Positions 8,846-21,600 of a DNA stretch of 64,000 bases are shown piece by piece. How positions within the stretch are numbered: position 1 is the first letter of the stretch; every line of letters begins with the position of its first letter. The DNA comes from Takifugu bimaculatus (taxonomy: Eukaryota; Chordata; Actinopteri; Tetraodontiformes; Tetraodontidae), in assembly GCA_004026145.2 (NCBI GenBank), contig CP034975.1, positions 9,519,418 through 9,583,417 of the forward strand. Direction: 5' to 3'. The notes below the pieces were generated by a model, which was not told the DNA's origin, made no database searches, and saw only the letters and a program-made list of their open reading frames with translations. A program made the position numbers and the translations under genes.

Positions 8846-11800
8846 TTTGCTTGACCAAACCGCAACTAACCTGCTCAAGTAAATAAATAAATACATTGTT
8901 CTGAATAAATGGGGGTTGCTTCAAGTTTAAAACAGTTTACTCAGTGGAAGAAAACGGCCTGTGACAGGCTTTCTTCATTTCCTGGAAGACATCGCTGCGC
9001 TGATGTCATCGCTAACACGTCGCCACGGTGAGTCACACCGCTTATATAAATGTCCAGTAAACGCTACATCTGGCATTTAAATCAAGCGTTTCAGAGCGGT
9101 TCACTCTTCGGTACACCCACACTGGGCGGAATAGCAATGGCTCATCAAAGCCGCTGCGATTACTGTCCCTAATTTGGCTTTTGGATCATAAACTCCACTC
9201 CTCCAGGGTATCGGCCCCCAGGTGCCGCTTAACAGGAAGCTGCCACCTCGAAGATATGTGGGCTGATAATTCGATCATCGCGGCTGATCGGCGCTCTCCC
9301 ATATGCAGGGCGGAGGGAAGGTGGTGGCCTGCCACCGCGCGGGCCAGATTAAGAAGAATAAATCACCGACACCGAGCCCTCCTGTTGCTCCCCGGAGAAC
9401 GCTACTCAGGCGTGACATGCTGCAAACATGAGGGTAAACACCCATCGAGCAGCGTACTCCAGAGAGCCAGATGCCGCTTTTAGTGCCTTTGGGAATTTAC
9501 TCAACGACTGACAGCATTTCAATTCTGCTTTTACCGAGCCATTAAGTGGAGTATTTCATTTCTACAGTTATTTCCCCCGCACGCTGGTGCGATCATACAG
9601 GTTCAATATCATTTATTAGAATTTTTGGTTTGTTTCTGATGGATTTGCAGCCCGGCTTTGTCTTCCTAGACCATCCCGAAAGCATTACAAGGAAATTTGT
9701 CTTCATGTCAGCATTTTCCTGATGTCTCGCAGCAAAGCCGAGACGACAAAAAAAAAAAAAAGACATGAAAACCGCAAAGTTTAAATTGAGTTTTGTCTTT
9801 TTTCCACCCCTTAAATAAGTCAATTATTCGCCTTTACCTCAGTCCAGCATTAACCAGATGGTGCATTACTGCAAGATACAGCATTTACATTTGCAATACC
9901 TTCTGGAGAGCAGAGGATGGAACTCATTTTCATCTTTTGTTAAAGCCCACTGCTCCCCTCAGGTCCGTGTGCATTATATAATAGAGAGCTGTAAAATAAA
10001 ATGCGGCTCTGCTATATGTGGAGAGTTCATCCGACTTTGATTATCATTGCTCTGAAGTCTGAGGGATTGAACTGAGGAGTCGAGGAATGAACTGGAACAA
10101 TAAAGGATTGACAACAAGGAGCTTTTTTTGAATCCCCTCACGCCAGGAACAGCAGATGACCAAACTTTTCTCTAAAATCCTGCCTCGCACTGACCTTTGA
10201 CGCTAATCGTGATTGCTAAAGAGCCGCGTTCAAAACATTTAGGCGGGAGCTACAATTTCCTTAGCCGGGATTTAACTGGATAAATGAAACACGTCCATGG
10301 CGGCAATTTATGCCAGCTTTGACTAATTAATGTTAATTCTATGATGAAGGTAGGCTGCTATTAAACTTGTCAGTTGTCAGAAAAGGATCCAGATCTTTGT
10401 GTGAGCAAAGTGGCTCCGCTCGCTCTGACTGTCACTCCGCTGCTTCGCGTTAGCCGGATGAAAATTGAGACGATTGTGCTGAAAGTCAGACAATAGAGAC
10501 GCTCGCGCGCACGTTCTGGAATGTCTCTGAGGTTCATTTGGCGACGTAATGAGAGGAATTAACTGTTTGGGAATGGAAGAGCGGCTGCAGGGACGTAGAG
10601 GTCGATGCTGTGGCTGCAAATGTCGTGAGCGCCAAACTCTAGCAACTAGTTAACTGAAAACAAGCTTCCTGTGAATTCTATCAATCACACCAGCAAAGTT
10701 TTCTTGTTTGCAGCTGTGAAAATGGGAGAGATATCACAAGCTAAAGGGTGTGAGAGATGGTTGCGACTTTGTGGTGTTGCAGCTACCATAGCAAAAAATA
10801 AAAATAAATAGATAAATCGCTGATACATTTGTCACTCCGATATTTTTCTCCGAATTTCTCTTCTTTATTTCAAAGGCGTCTTTGTTTACCAAACCATTAC
10901 ACGCCTCCGACATCAGCCCGTTTATCTCGGGGGGGTGGTCTACGGAGAGCCGGAGGCCACGGGTGCAGAGGTTAAACAATCGGAAACGTGCGCGGTACGT
11001 AATTACCTCTGCCGATACCGATCTCAGCATGGGCACGCGGGGTTTACATAAGGGACTCAGAACGGAGGATGTGACCTCCGATAGAGCAGCGGCGAGCATG
11101 CCGGTCCAGCGAGGCTAATGGAGGCTGGGGCAGAAGCCGTAGCAGCTTTGTAGTGGGGGCGTTAGCTATCAGCCTGATGTCCTTATCAGCAGCCAAAGCC
11201 TCTATCATACACCTCACATCTGGGATGGAACAGGGGGTCAGCCTTCCAGGGTCTGGTATCTCTCAGGGAAAACGCTGGCTGACCGGGTCTTTTAGAATTC
11301 CATCTCTCTACATCTCATCATAAACATGTTTTCCAAATGTGCGGCTGGCGCTGCAGTTGGGCTCTCTATTGACTGGATTCTGATGAGTCAAAGGGGGTCA
11401 AAATTAGTTTAATTCATTTATTAAAAAATAAGAAGAAATAAGAAAATGGAAAATAGCACCAACTATGAATTTTAATTTGTTTTTTTTTTGAGTATTACTT
11501 CAGTATCAGTCTTTTTTCTGAAAGTTAGATTGGTCAAGGTCTATCATGATTGACTTCTTTTTTTTTTCCCTTAAAAGCATATTTTATTTTTGTCTCACTT
11601 ATGAAAGTAACTAAACTGCAGTCTTGACAGCAGCCCTTTGGGGCACAGTCTCAGGGTCGATATGCACAATTAATTTTGAAACTGCTTTGGCAAAAAAAGA
11701 AAGTTGTGACCACAATAGCAAGTCTGTAAATTGTTCAGCCCTTGTGGTGTTAACTTCTCTAAATGCCCTCTAGTTAGAACCTGCTGCTGAAGGTCTTGGA

Positions 11801-11942
11801 AATGTATTATCTGAAATAAACTGGTTATTTCACATGAGACATTCATCCTTTTTGTGCACTTTCCACTAGTTTTAAGTGGGAAGAAAAGGGTAATGGTGTA
11901 TTTCCGATAAAGCAACAGTGCTTTGTCTTTTTATTTACGTCG

Positions 11943-11965
11943 TGAGTCAGTGAGCGAGTGAGTCA
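11943..11965. promoter_or_regulatory. two AP-1 consensus sites
   Basis: TGAGTCA occurs at 11943-11949 and 11959-11965, in the same orientation 16 bases apart. Both are perfect AP-1 motifs. Use is unproven. Confidence 0.35.
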
Positions 11966-12927
11966 GATTCGATCAAAACGCGCCCACAGGGTCATGGAAA
12001 GCAAGACAAGGTTACCTTTTGAGACTAAACTGTTAACTATTATTCGCTTTACAGTCAACGTCATTCCTATTTAACCTCCGCCGTACATTCAGTCCCACTG
12101 CTGCCTCGCCAGCGTCTCCATGCGATGCTTGAGATTTGTTTATGCGCACGGGGTTCTGTTGCAACACGTCCCGATTAAAATTAAATCCAAACTGCACCGG
12201 GGACTCCATCCAGCGAATTCTTCAGATGTTTGCTTGCATGCACTTCAGGCAAAGGTCAAGAAATCAAACGGTTTATTTTCCGCTGTGAGCTGTTGGGAAC
12301 AGTGACCATGCCCTCCTGTGTGTCATAAACACACGAGCATTTGGCCTGCTCTATTTACCCCCTAATAGAAAACAAACCCTGCTGCTCTGGAGGGTATTGC
12401 ATGCAACAGATGATGATAAAAAAAAGGAGAAAAAAAAAGAGGAAGAACAAAAAAGCTCGCGCAATAATTCGAACCATTTGTGCGCAGAGGGGACTCGAGA
12501 GCTTTGTCTAAATAACTCGGCCATTGAAGTTAAGACGCTTATTTTTTAGGATTGTGCAAGGCTGTCAACAAGGATGCTAACGTTCACACACAACCTTATT
12601 TAGATTTATGTAGGTTTCCCTTCGAGTGGAAGCAACAGGCTGATTGAGCCAAGGCGGATTTCAGAATAAACCCGCAAGTTTTATTGCGCCTGTCATGGAG
12701 GAAACTGTCACAGGTGGGGAGATAACGCTCTCCGATTACGTCTTCGAGTCCAGGAGGGTTTTTTTTTTTAAACAATGAGGGACTCGGGGGAAGTCCTCCA
12801 GAGGACACTGGAAAACATGAGAGTATAGCCTGGACTGTGGGAATACAAACAGGAGTAGACAAAGGCCAATCCTCCCGCCAACTTTCTGTGTGTAAGAGGA
12901 TAGAAGGGGTCAGCAGTCGTTTTAAAA

Positions 12928-12943
12928 GGGGGGGGGGGGGGGG
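12928..12943 (+). repeat. 16-G mononucleotide run
   Basis: Uninterrupted run of G between AAAA and ATCACAC. Confidence 0.9.
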
Positions 12944-15900
12944 ATCACACCCGGGTTGGGAGATTACATGGGAAACCAGCCGTTGCGCAAACTTCTGCAA
13001 GCCTCTCCAGCGACAAGCCGATATTGTCGCTCTGTCCCAGCTGTGACGGAAGCGCCACCAAGAACGTGGCTGTTATTGATCTGCTCCCTGCACAATATCT
13101 TTTACATCCATGATTATTCTCCTTCAGCGTGCACCATTGCCCAGTTGGCAGGCGGGCTTGGTTTCTGTCCGCCGCCTTGTTAAAGATGCTCCATGGTCTC
13201 GCGTTTCACGTCCCGCTGCCAAACAGCCCCCTTCCCGCTTTTAACCCCGGCATTTTTGAATATTTCATGGTTCAGTACGCAAGGTTGGGCTCGGGCGCAA
13301 CGTGATTACAGTGGTTAGCTGGACTCCTCCGGTGGAGCCACGCTGGCTACCAAAGCACCGCTACTAGCAAACAGACGGGCCAGGAAAAAAACAGAGGAAT
13401 GTTTCCTACCCGAGGGAAGGAAAACTGTGATTCTTTTCATTGAATTTCATTTTATTTGGACTTGTTAAGTTATTGATAGCGTTCATACGTTTTGTGGGAG
13501 CCTGTAATCTGTGAAATGAATAGTATGACTTCCCTCCTCCTGATGAGAAGTTAAATTTCTCTGCGATAAAGTTCACCACTGCTCACTTTATTGCGCTACA
13601 AGCTAAAAGTCAATCATGTCAGCTAATGTTACTCCAGATTTAACATACATAATGTTGTATTGCTTATATTAGAAAGTCTTTTTTAAGCCTAATACCACTG
13701 TCAGCTCTGATGATTTAAGTATTTAAAGTCAAAAATGTCCTTTGCAATTGTACTACTGAGTGTAATACAGACACCCAGCACACGTCTGCACACTTTGTCC
13801 AGTTCCACTTGGGAAATTAAATTGGATTTGAATGATTTCCAGCTGTTTTAAAAAGGTCAGAGACTAGAAGAAATATTTAACAAGACAGAAAAGTTCTTAG
13901 TTTCCTCATTTATTAAGCCTTTCTCCGTGGACCCAGCAAACCGTAAAAACAAATAAACATTTGCTTTTTTTTGTGTTAAGTCATACCCGCTGATGCGCGC
14001 TGTGACTCACCATGCGACACACTGACTGTACATCATACTGAAGGTCAACGTACCATTGAAAGGAATGCACCTGACTCATCACAGAAATAGAACATTCAAT
14101 TAAAACCTGGCTGTGAAAGACACAAAAGGCAGCAGCTAATACTTTGTGTCTTCTTTTTTTTTCCCCCTCCAATGACACGTTGTGATTGTTCCGCTTCGCC
14201 GGCTTCAGAGACGGTTCTCTGTTCGTCCTCCCACTTGGCCTGTGGGGCCTTGTGAATAAACACACGGAGGTTAATGTCTCATGTTCTTCCACTGTTCTCT
14301 GCAGACAGCTCTGACAGCAAGGAGAGAGAAAGAGCCTAAAAGGGAAACGGTTTCGGTAATACGCTAATCTGGCTCTCACATCTCTTTGTTTTAGGCAGTG
14401 AGACGAGGTATTTTCCCCGAGCTACCATTGAGAAGTACGTCTCCAGGCTGATGTGGGTGAGCTGTCAAGAGGAGATTCTTACCCCTACTCTAGTCTTTTC
14501 CCCGGCTCTGTGAGCGCCCCTCGTACCCCGAGGGGCCTTTAGTGAACCTGCCGTCATACACACATACTGACAGCAGAAAGCACGCACGTCCGAGGCGTAC
14601 GTCACAGGGCCGGTAAAAACAAGTCAAGGGTCTGTCTTCAGAGATAAGGACTCCGAGTCTAAAACACAAACAACGGCCATCTGATGAATCACAAATGATA
14701 CGAAGAAATGACGCCGTTCCGCTCGCTCATCTCCTCCACCTATCCTTTTCTTTCCATCCCTAACAGCAGAAAGACACACATATATACTATATACTTGTAC
14801 ACCCACTTGAGCCTGTCCTGGAAAAATCATTACAGCCCCCACTGCCCCGCACACACTGCAGGCAGATGGAGAAAAAAATAGGGCTGAAAGCCAAAGACGC
14901 CTGAAGGGCTTTTCATGACAGTAATGTTCTGTGGAGCTGCTTGTTTCCCTCCACCTAGATCAGGGCGAGGTGCTGAGGGACGGATAGGAAAATAAGCCAG
15001 ATAACCGTAGAAAATATTAGGCGAGGAACACTCACACAAACTACAGAGGAAGGAAATCCGTGTCATTTTGCTCTCATGGCCTGGAGAGATGGCTGGCTAA
15101 ATGCTCTTTTAAAACAGCTTGAACATTGAAATGATGATGGCTCCTTTTGCTTCTGCTAAGCACATTAATACATATCCCAATGCCGTTTCCACTTTTGTTA
15201 AATGGCTCACCTATTGAGTATTCAATTACAATGGCTGTCTCTGGTTTTGAAGACGGGGCTGGGACTCATAAAAATAAGCTCCCTCTGAGTACGGAGCTGC
15301 AGAATACATTGGAAGACGGCAATGGAAGGCATGAAGGATTCCTGTATGGGGGTGGTATATAATGTTAATGGCAGAGAAGAGGTTGTTGGATATTACTGTG
15401 GGGCAAAAAAAAAAGCTTTTAAACCATTTCCATAGATGCAGACACAAAGGGAAACCAAGCAATTGGAAGGACATGAATGGCACTTTTAAAAAGGCTCATT
15501 AATGTAGCTTTTATTAAATGCTTCATTTGTCTGACACAAGTCCACAACACAAATCTGCCATTAATGGTGCGATCCTTTGCCCTTATTGTGTGGTTTAAAT
15601 CTGAAGCTGAAACAGCACAAGTAAATGTGGCTCTTTTTTTTTTTTAAAGCTGTAATGATTCCCTCATTCAGGCCTAATTAACTGCAGCCATTAAAATGAG
15701 GGAGAGGCATTGCCCTGGGTTCCATGTCAGGTAGTCAGTGGAGGACAGCACAGGAGGACTCAATTAGGCCCGCGCTGTTCCCGGGTTATCCTGCGACATG
15801 GTTGCCAATTAAGTGAAGTAGCGTTTGATGTCTACTCCGTGTGCCTCTGTCGGCACCATCACAGAGGCCCCGGCGATGCAGAAACGGTGTCGCTAACCCG

Positions 15901-16153
15901 TCCACCCCCACCCGTGAAGGTGCAGACGCTACACCATGCCCCAAAAAGGCAGTAATTACAGGATGGATGGGAGACTGTTACATAAGCACGAGGCTGCCGA
16001 TAGGCCGGCGACTGCATGCTGATGCCAGGCCTCAAACATGTACCGGCTGGATCGGGTTACACTAGAAACAACAGAGTCACCAGGAGTGGACTCGGTCCGC
16101 AATACCATAGACCTCAGAAGCAGCCAAAATAATGAGGCTACTGACTTTTTTTT

Positions 16154-16176
16154 GGGGGTGGGGGGGTGGGGGGGGG
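16154..16176 (+). other. G-rich tract
   Basis: Runs of G interrupted by single T, following an eight-T run. It is able in principle to form a G-quadruplex. Confidence 0.5.
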
Positions 16177-18179
16177 TTCAAATGATTAAAAGAGATGAGT
16201 GAGTTCACACTAACAAAACCCTTATAAAAACTTCTTAAAAAGTAACTAAACAAGCAAGAGAATTCTTCAGGGTCGTCCGAAATGATTTTGGGGGATTTCA
16301 AAACGATGAAATCTTGCAGCTGCTTTGAAGCGCGTTTCTGAATATCTGTGTATCATGACTCAGTAAGTGTGGGAAGAGAAGCAGAGACAGGCAGACGCAT
16401 TAGCTCTCCCTTATGGCAAGCTCTGCAAGGCTATAGGAGTCAGTCCGCATGAGCCCGACTGTCATTGACTTGTTATGAAAGCAGCGCGGGCTGGGGCTGA
16501 TCCATCACTTTGTGGGGTGGAAGTCGGGGTGAGAGGACAGCCGGGAGGTGGAGCCTGGATGTGTAAGCATTGCTGAAGCGGCCCTGTTGCCTGTCACTCA
16601 CCATGCACTGCTGCATGACCGCCAACCTTGTCTGGCTTGTGCACAATGGGAGGTCCGGTACTCAACTGTATGAGCAGTCATTCCCCCACTCCTCCTCACA
16701 GCAGCCAACACAGAAAGGCCAAAAGGAGTCAAAACACCCTGGACGAGCTTTACTGCTATACTGTACCGACCCTGGAAAATCTCACAGCTTGAGCCAACCG
16801 AGCAATGAATGCGTGCCCCGTTTTTTCCCCACCTAATGTCTTATTCTCCCATGTTCCCGGTCAGGGTTCGATTCAAAGATGCAAGCTCTGACAGATAATC
16901 TCCCTCAACAAACACGCAAAGCAATTATGCAGAGTCATTAAACAGTAATGACTGGAGGTGTGAGCAAACTCCTTTAGCAAACAGTTACAGTACCCACCGC
17001 CCGAAAATACGGAACGCTTGCAGAACGTGCGCCGCGGTATAAGAGACAGACTCGTTCTTCACAGCAATTAGGGAGTGAGAGAGGCGCCCAGGCAAAAGGC
17101 AGGTCTTATGTTGGGGCAGCAAAGAAAAGAGGAAAATGCAGGCGTCAGCACGGGCAATAAATCTTTGAATGAAGTTTCTTCTACTCCTGTCCCGCTCTGT
17201 GGACCTGAGCTGTAATCCGAAGACGGGGCTCTGTTTAGTAGCTTTAGCAGCGGGTAGCCCAGTTGGGTCCAGTGATTATCCTCCTTCCTCCCGCTCTCTC
17301 CCCCCACCACCACAAAGGTACAGGCCTTCCAGGCGGTGCCGCTACGTCAAGTTCAGCCGGCCTGTTAGGGAATACTTCCCAGCAGCACCGTGGCCCGTGA
17401 CCACAGCTTGACCTCCGAGCAGCTACGGTAGCCACATCCGCGACGCTGAGGGAAATCGATGGCATAAAGCGGCGCTGCGGCCGAGATGAATGATTACCGC
17501 GCTAATTCCTATTCATCTCTTTATTGGCCAGTGATAGGAGGGACGTTAAATTGATGGCGAGAAGCGCTCGATTGGAATGAGGCAGAGGACGCGGCATTTT
17601 GATTGATGATTTAAACAAGCCAGGTAATTAACAATGAACCGCGCAGGGAGGACATACCTCCAACCAGACCGCGCGCGATGCTGAGTATATATTAATAACA
17701 ATAAAGCACGATTCCTTAATCTTAAAAAGAGCATATTTATGTCGACCGGCTGACGGGAGTATTGATTGCTCTCAGAGAAATCCTAAATATGGCTGAGATG
17801 TTTTGTACAACATGCGAAAGGTGATAATGATGAAAGGTGCTATTGATTGCTGCCTATTCACCAGCTTCACACATACAAAAAGGATTCCTATTTTATTTAC
17901 CAGAGATATAAATAAAGCTAACCGACATCTCTCAAAGAGTAGTTGGCATTTTAAGTGTCTGAATTCACGTGTTAAATGTCAACCTTCTACCCGTGGGCAC
18001 AGTGAGTTACTCTTTTTCAAACCAAATAAGCATTTAAATATCCATCGCTGTGATGATAACTGCTCGTCTTTGGGGAAGAAAATGTCTGTTTTTATTCGTG
18101 GCCTTTGAAAATAAACGGCAAAAACCCACAGAAAACACTGTCAACGAAGAGGTCCGACTGCACCTCCCGCGGCACTCAC

Positions 18180-18350
18180 CGTCTCGTTGCCAAACAAGAT
18201 GTCGACATACGGCATGATCTCCATTAAGGGCTGTTTAAAGAACTGGCTGATGAAAGGTGCAGAGAGGTTCAGGGAGAAGATCTTGTTGTTATCCGAAGCA
18301 TGCTTCGCCACCTTCAGGATGGACTCCGGAGACACGGTCAAGAAGAAGCC
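18180..18350 (-). CDS. adk: adenosine kinase, internal exon C (residues about 169-225)
   Basis: This exon is exactly 171 bases, 57 codons in phase 0 at both ends, running from GFFLTVSPESIL to MPYVDILFGNET. It supplies the centre of the PfkB fold. The opening GFF contains the phenylalanine equivalent to human Phe170, which packs against the adenine. LNLSAPFISQFF is a strand-helix unit typical of the family. The closing NET gives the first three residues of the NxxE motif, which binds magnesium and phosphate in PfkB kinases. The Glu of that motif is the first residue of micro-exon D. The acceptor is ggttttcag and the donor is ACG/gtgagt, both strong. The exon is isolated between introns of 23.5 kb and 12.6 kb. 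No stop or frameshift is seen. Confidence 0.97.
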
Positions 18351-18658
18351 CTGAAAACCAAAAAGGAGCATTTGTTAGTCGACTGACCTGAACCAAATCA
18401 AGTAAATGATTCTGCTCAGGACCACCGAACAGTCAGCGTGAGCCGTGTTTTGACAGCACGGCGTGAGCCAAAATGAACCGAAGTGCAGGTTCCAGCGACT
18501 TGAAAGACTTTAAACTGCTAATTTGTGGGTTCTGGATGCTGAAAGACATTTTAAGCTGACAATGTTTGGTTTTATTGAAATAACACAGGCTGAAACATTT
18601 ATTTGAAATGGTTTCTTAAAACATACACAGAGACACAAAGAAAAGGAAAAGAGGCAGT

Positions 18659-18677
18659 GGGGGTGGGGGTGGGGGGG
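18659..18677 (+). other. G-quadruplex-prone tract 1
   Basis: The tract is G5-T-G5-T-G7, which can supply four runs of three G. The G-rich strand is the template strand for adk transcription. Confidence 0.6.
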
Positions 18678-21600
18678 TACATCCAGGACAAAGCCTGTGG
18701 CTGCGCTCCAAGGCTTGTACTGGAGGAAGCAACATGCACATATCCGATGATAGGGCGAACAAAAGTCTCGTCTGGACTCTCCTTACTTGGAAACAAGAGA
18801 GCCAGGCCCATTCATTGTGAGAATGAATACAAATCAGGTAAGAAAACACCTTTGTGTTTCAGGTGGAAACCTGAGGCGAGACTCTCCAGCAAGCCACACA
18901 AAACACTCCTCCTTTGATACCGATCTTCTTAACCTTGTTTTTCAGAAACAAGCTGCTCGGTAAAACCGCCGTGTCACAATAGGGGCCGAGAGGAGGAGCA
19001 GAGAGGAAAGGAAAGTTTCAGCACAGTGATACATTTAATCTGGCTGAAAAGCGCCCATTGTGGACCACGGTGCAGTTCTCATTAAAGCCCCCTGACATTT
19101 GCACTGTGCTGAACACGGGAGAACCATGCAGATGAACACAAGGCGACTGGGTTGTCAGTCAAACGTGCAACATTCACGCCGTCGTCAACTCTCCTTCCTC
19201 TGGGGACGATTGTTGAGGCTATATTGCCCAGGTAAGACCCTTGCCGCCTGTTACAACTGTCAGAGGCTCAGAAAGGTGTTTCAAATGGTTTTCGGAGCAC
19301 AAAGTGAACTCACTCATGGCTAATGGCCCATCGCTGAACCTGACATTTTTCTTTTGCGGCGTGCCAATACGCCAGAGGATGGAGATTGTTTTCTGTTTTT
19401 TTCCCCCTCCTTTCTCTTTTTTTTGGAGGGGAGAGTTGAAAATAAACTGTCATGGTTACTGTAATGTTGACGCTGATCAAAGGCTGGCAGCTCGATCAAA
19501 TATCCTGAGGGCCCGCTGAACTTTGAAAGCCGTGCCACAGCTTTCTCTAATTGCACACTGGCTCTCCTAACCTCTGCTGCGGGTGCAATCGCGTTTGATT
19601 ACTCTAAACTGTAATAAATGGAATGATCTGAAAACACAGCCCGGCAAAACAATTCATACCCAAGCACCGGGGCCGATTTTGACATTGTTACAAACAAATC
19701 ACTGCGGCAAACGCTGGATATTTTCCGAGGTCTTTGACCTCCGGTAATAAAGAAATTTAAGGAACTTATAGAGCAACAATATAACAGGTTTGCTTAAAAT
19801 TAGTGGTCGCTACTAAGCGGCCCACTGGACGTATTTAACAGGCCGTAAAAAGCCGATCATAATCTGATTTCTGGCTTAATCTGATTATGAGGAATCAGAT
19901 TTACAGGCCTAGATTTCTCGACAGTACTCAAATGTCTTTGTGCACATCCACCTCAGACTTTTTTTTAAAAATTCTTTTACATCTACACATGCGTAACAAA
20001 GCATAATAAACGGGGAGTGATGTAAACACAGCCTGAGCGGAAATCCAAAGACAACAAACGTGGTGTGCAGCGGCAGGAAGTCAACAGAGAGCCACTTGCG
20101 GCGCTTCACCCCGAGTCCTATGTGCACGTTAATCCGTCAGATGTGATTATTACAATTATCTGATCACGATTATCGGATCTCTGCTCATACAAACGGGCCT
20201 GGTGCTTCCTGAAACACAGCCTGGGCTGCCAATAAAGGTAATCCATCTCTGTTCTCTCAAACAACCACCAGAGATGGCGACATTTCCCCGGATACATGTT
20301 GCCGAATGTGTAACAGCGCCACTTAGCAGTTCATGACGTTGGGCTGCATGTTGCTAACGTCAACATATGCGGCGTCCCTGTCCTGTGGTTTCATCGCCTG
20401 AACGTGGAAGCAAGGTTTCCAGCCCTACGCTGGCCGTCGGCGCAACGTTGGGAAATTTGTTGAGGCATGGAAATAAAAGAAAGCAGTCGGAGCTGCATGA
20501 AATTGCAGTTCCCAGCAGTGGTCTCTGCAGCCTGCGAAACAGGAGAGGTCGAGTCTTTAGTGCTGCGGTGCGGATCGTGTATCGACAGCAGCGGATCGGG
20601 TTTCCCAGGTGTCACCGAGCCCTGTGAAGTGGGGTGAATATCGCGTTTCCGGGTCAAGATGATCAAAGCTGAATGGACGGCTTCTTACCATTTCCACGCA
20701 GCCAAAACATCCAGTGAAGTAGTCCGAGAAGCATTTTCCTGGCAGACAATAATGCACGGAGATGCTTGGCCATGTTGAGCGGTAATTTGAGGGAACAGTT
20801 GGAAAGGCAGGGCATTTATTTCCAATGTTTATCTTGAAAGGAGGAAATACTTCCACTTTATTTGCACAAAAAAAAACTATTTGAACGTCGCTCTGAGGTG
20901 CAATTAGCGGTAGCCTAACCATAAGGGTCTAAGCTACGCAGCAGCACGGGCACGACATCACGCTCGCCGTGTTTGTATCAGTGTTTTCCCCGAGGCTGCG
21001 CACATCTGAAGAGCTGGGAGTGATGGATGGGATGGTGTCAGCCGGCTTAAAATAAAAGTGGACATCTGAAGGGTAAAAATGATCTATTTTCAGAAGGGCA
21101 TTTTCATTTATACCAGCAGCAGGGGTGGTCTGGGGGGGGGGGAAGAGAAGCTTCTTTTTTTTTTCTCAGGCCTATTTTAATTCTGTTGAGGCGTTGGTGT
21201 CACAGAGGTTTTTGTTTGACACCTCTGATTACCCGGAATTTAAAGCAGCACCACTTCTCTGAAACGAGCAATTATGGCATCTGGAAGGGACGGGAATGGC
21301 ATGACAGTATATTTCTGTAAAGTTTAAATTTAATCCAAAAGGATTTCACCACCAGAAATGCAGATAACGTCAACGGGTAAACAGATCATTATCACCTCGC
21401 TCTGCGGTTCAACTCTTCGCACTATAATTGTTCCAGTTTTAAAGCACTAAATTAGGCTGTTTTGGCTGTTTCCAGCAAGAGATCAATGTAGTGAGGCAGC
21501 CTTGAAAATCCTACTGTACAATACAGTCCTCACAAATACAATAAAAACTATAATGCTAGAAGAGATGTGTATTGTTTGCTAATTTAATATGAGAGGATAC

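Larger units (their letters stand above)
5616..18179 (-). other. adk intron between exons C and D
   Basis: A 12,564-base intron. From the micro-exon outward it holds the CA/TG microsatellite, nuclear-receptor half-sites (6112-6123), a TG microsatellite (6191-6217), the DR1-bearing tandem repeat (6246-6435), a MITE (8696-8845), a pair of AP-1 sites (11943-11965), a 16-G run (12928-12943) and a G-rich tract (16154-16176). No other gene was recognised on either strand; long stretches such as 9000-11900 and 13000-16100 are unremarkable unique sequence. Confidence 0.75.

Noticed and set aside
16865..16874. GGTTCGATTC resembling a tRNA B box
   Set aside because: The flanking bases do not form a T-stem, and no A box or acceptor stem is found at the right distance.
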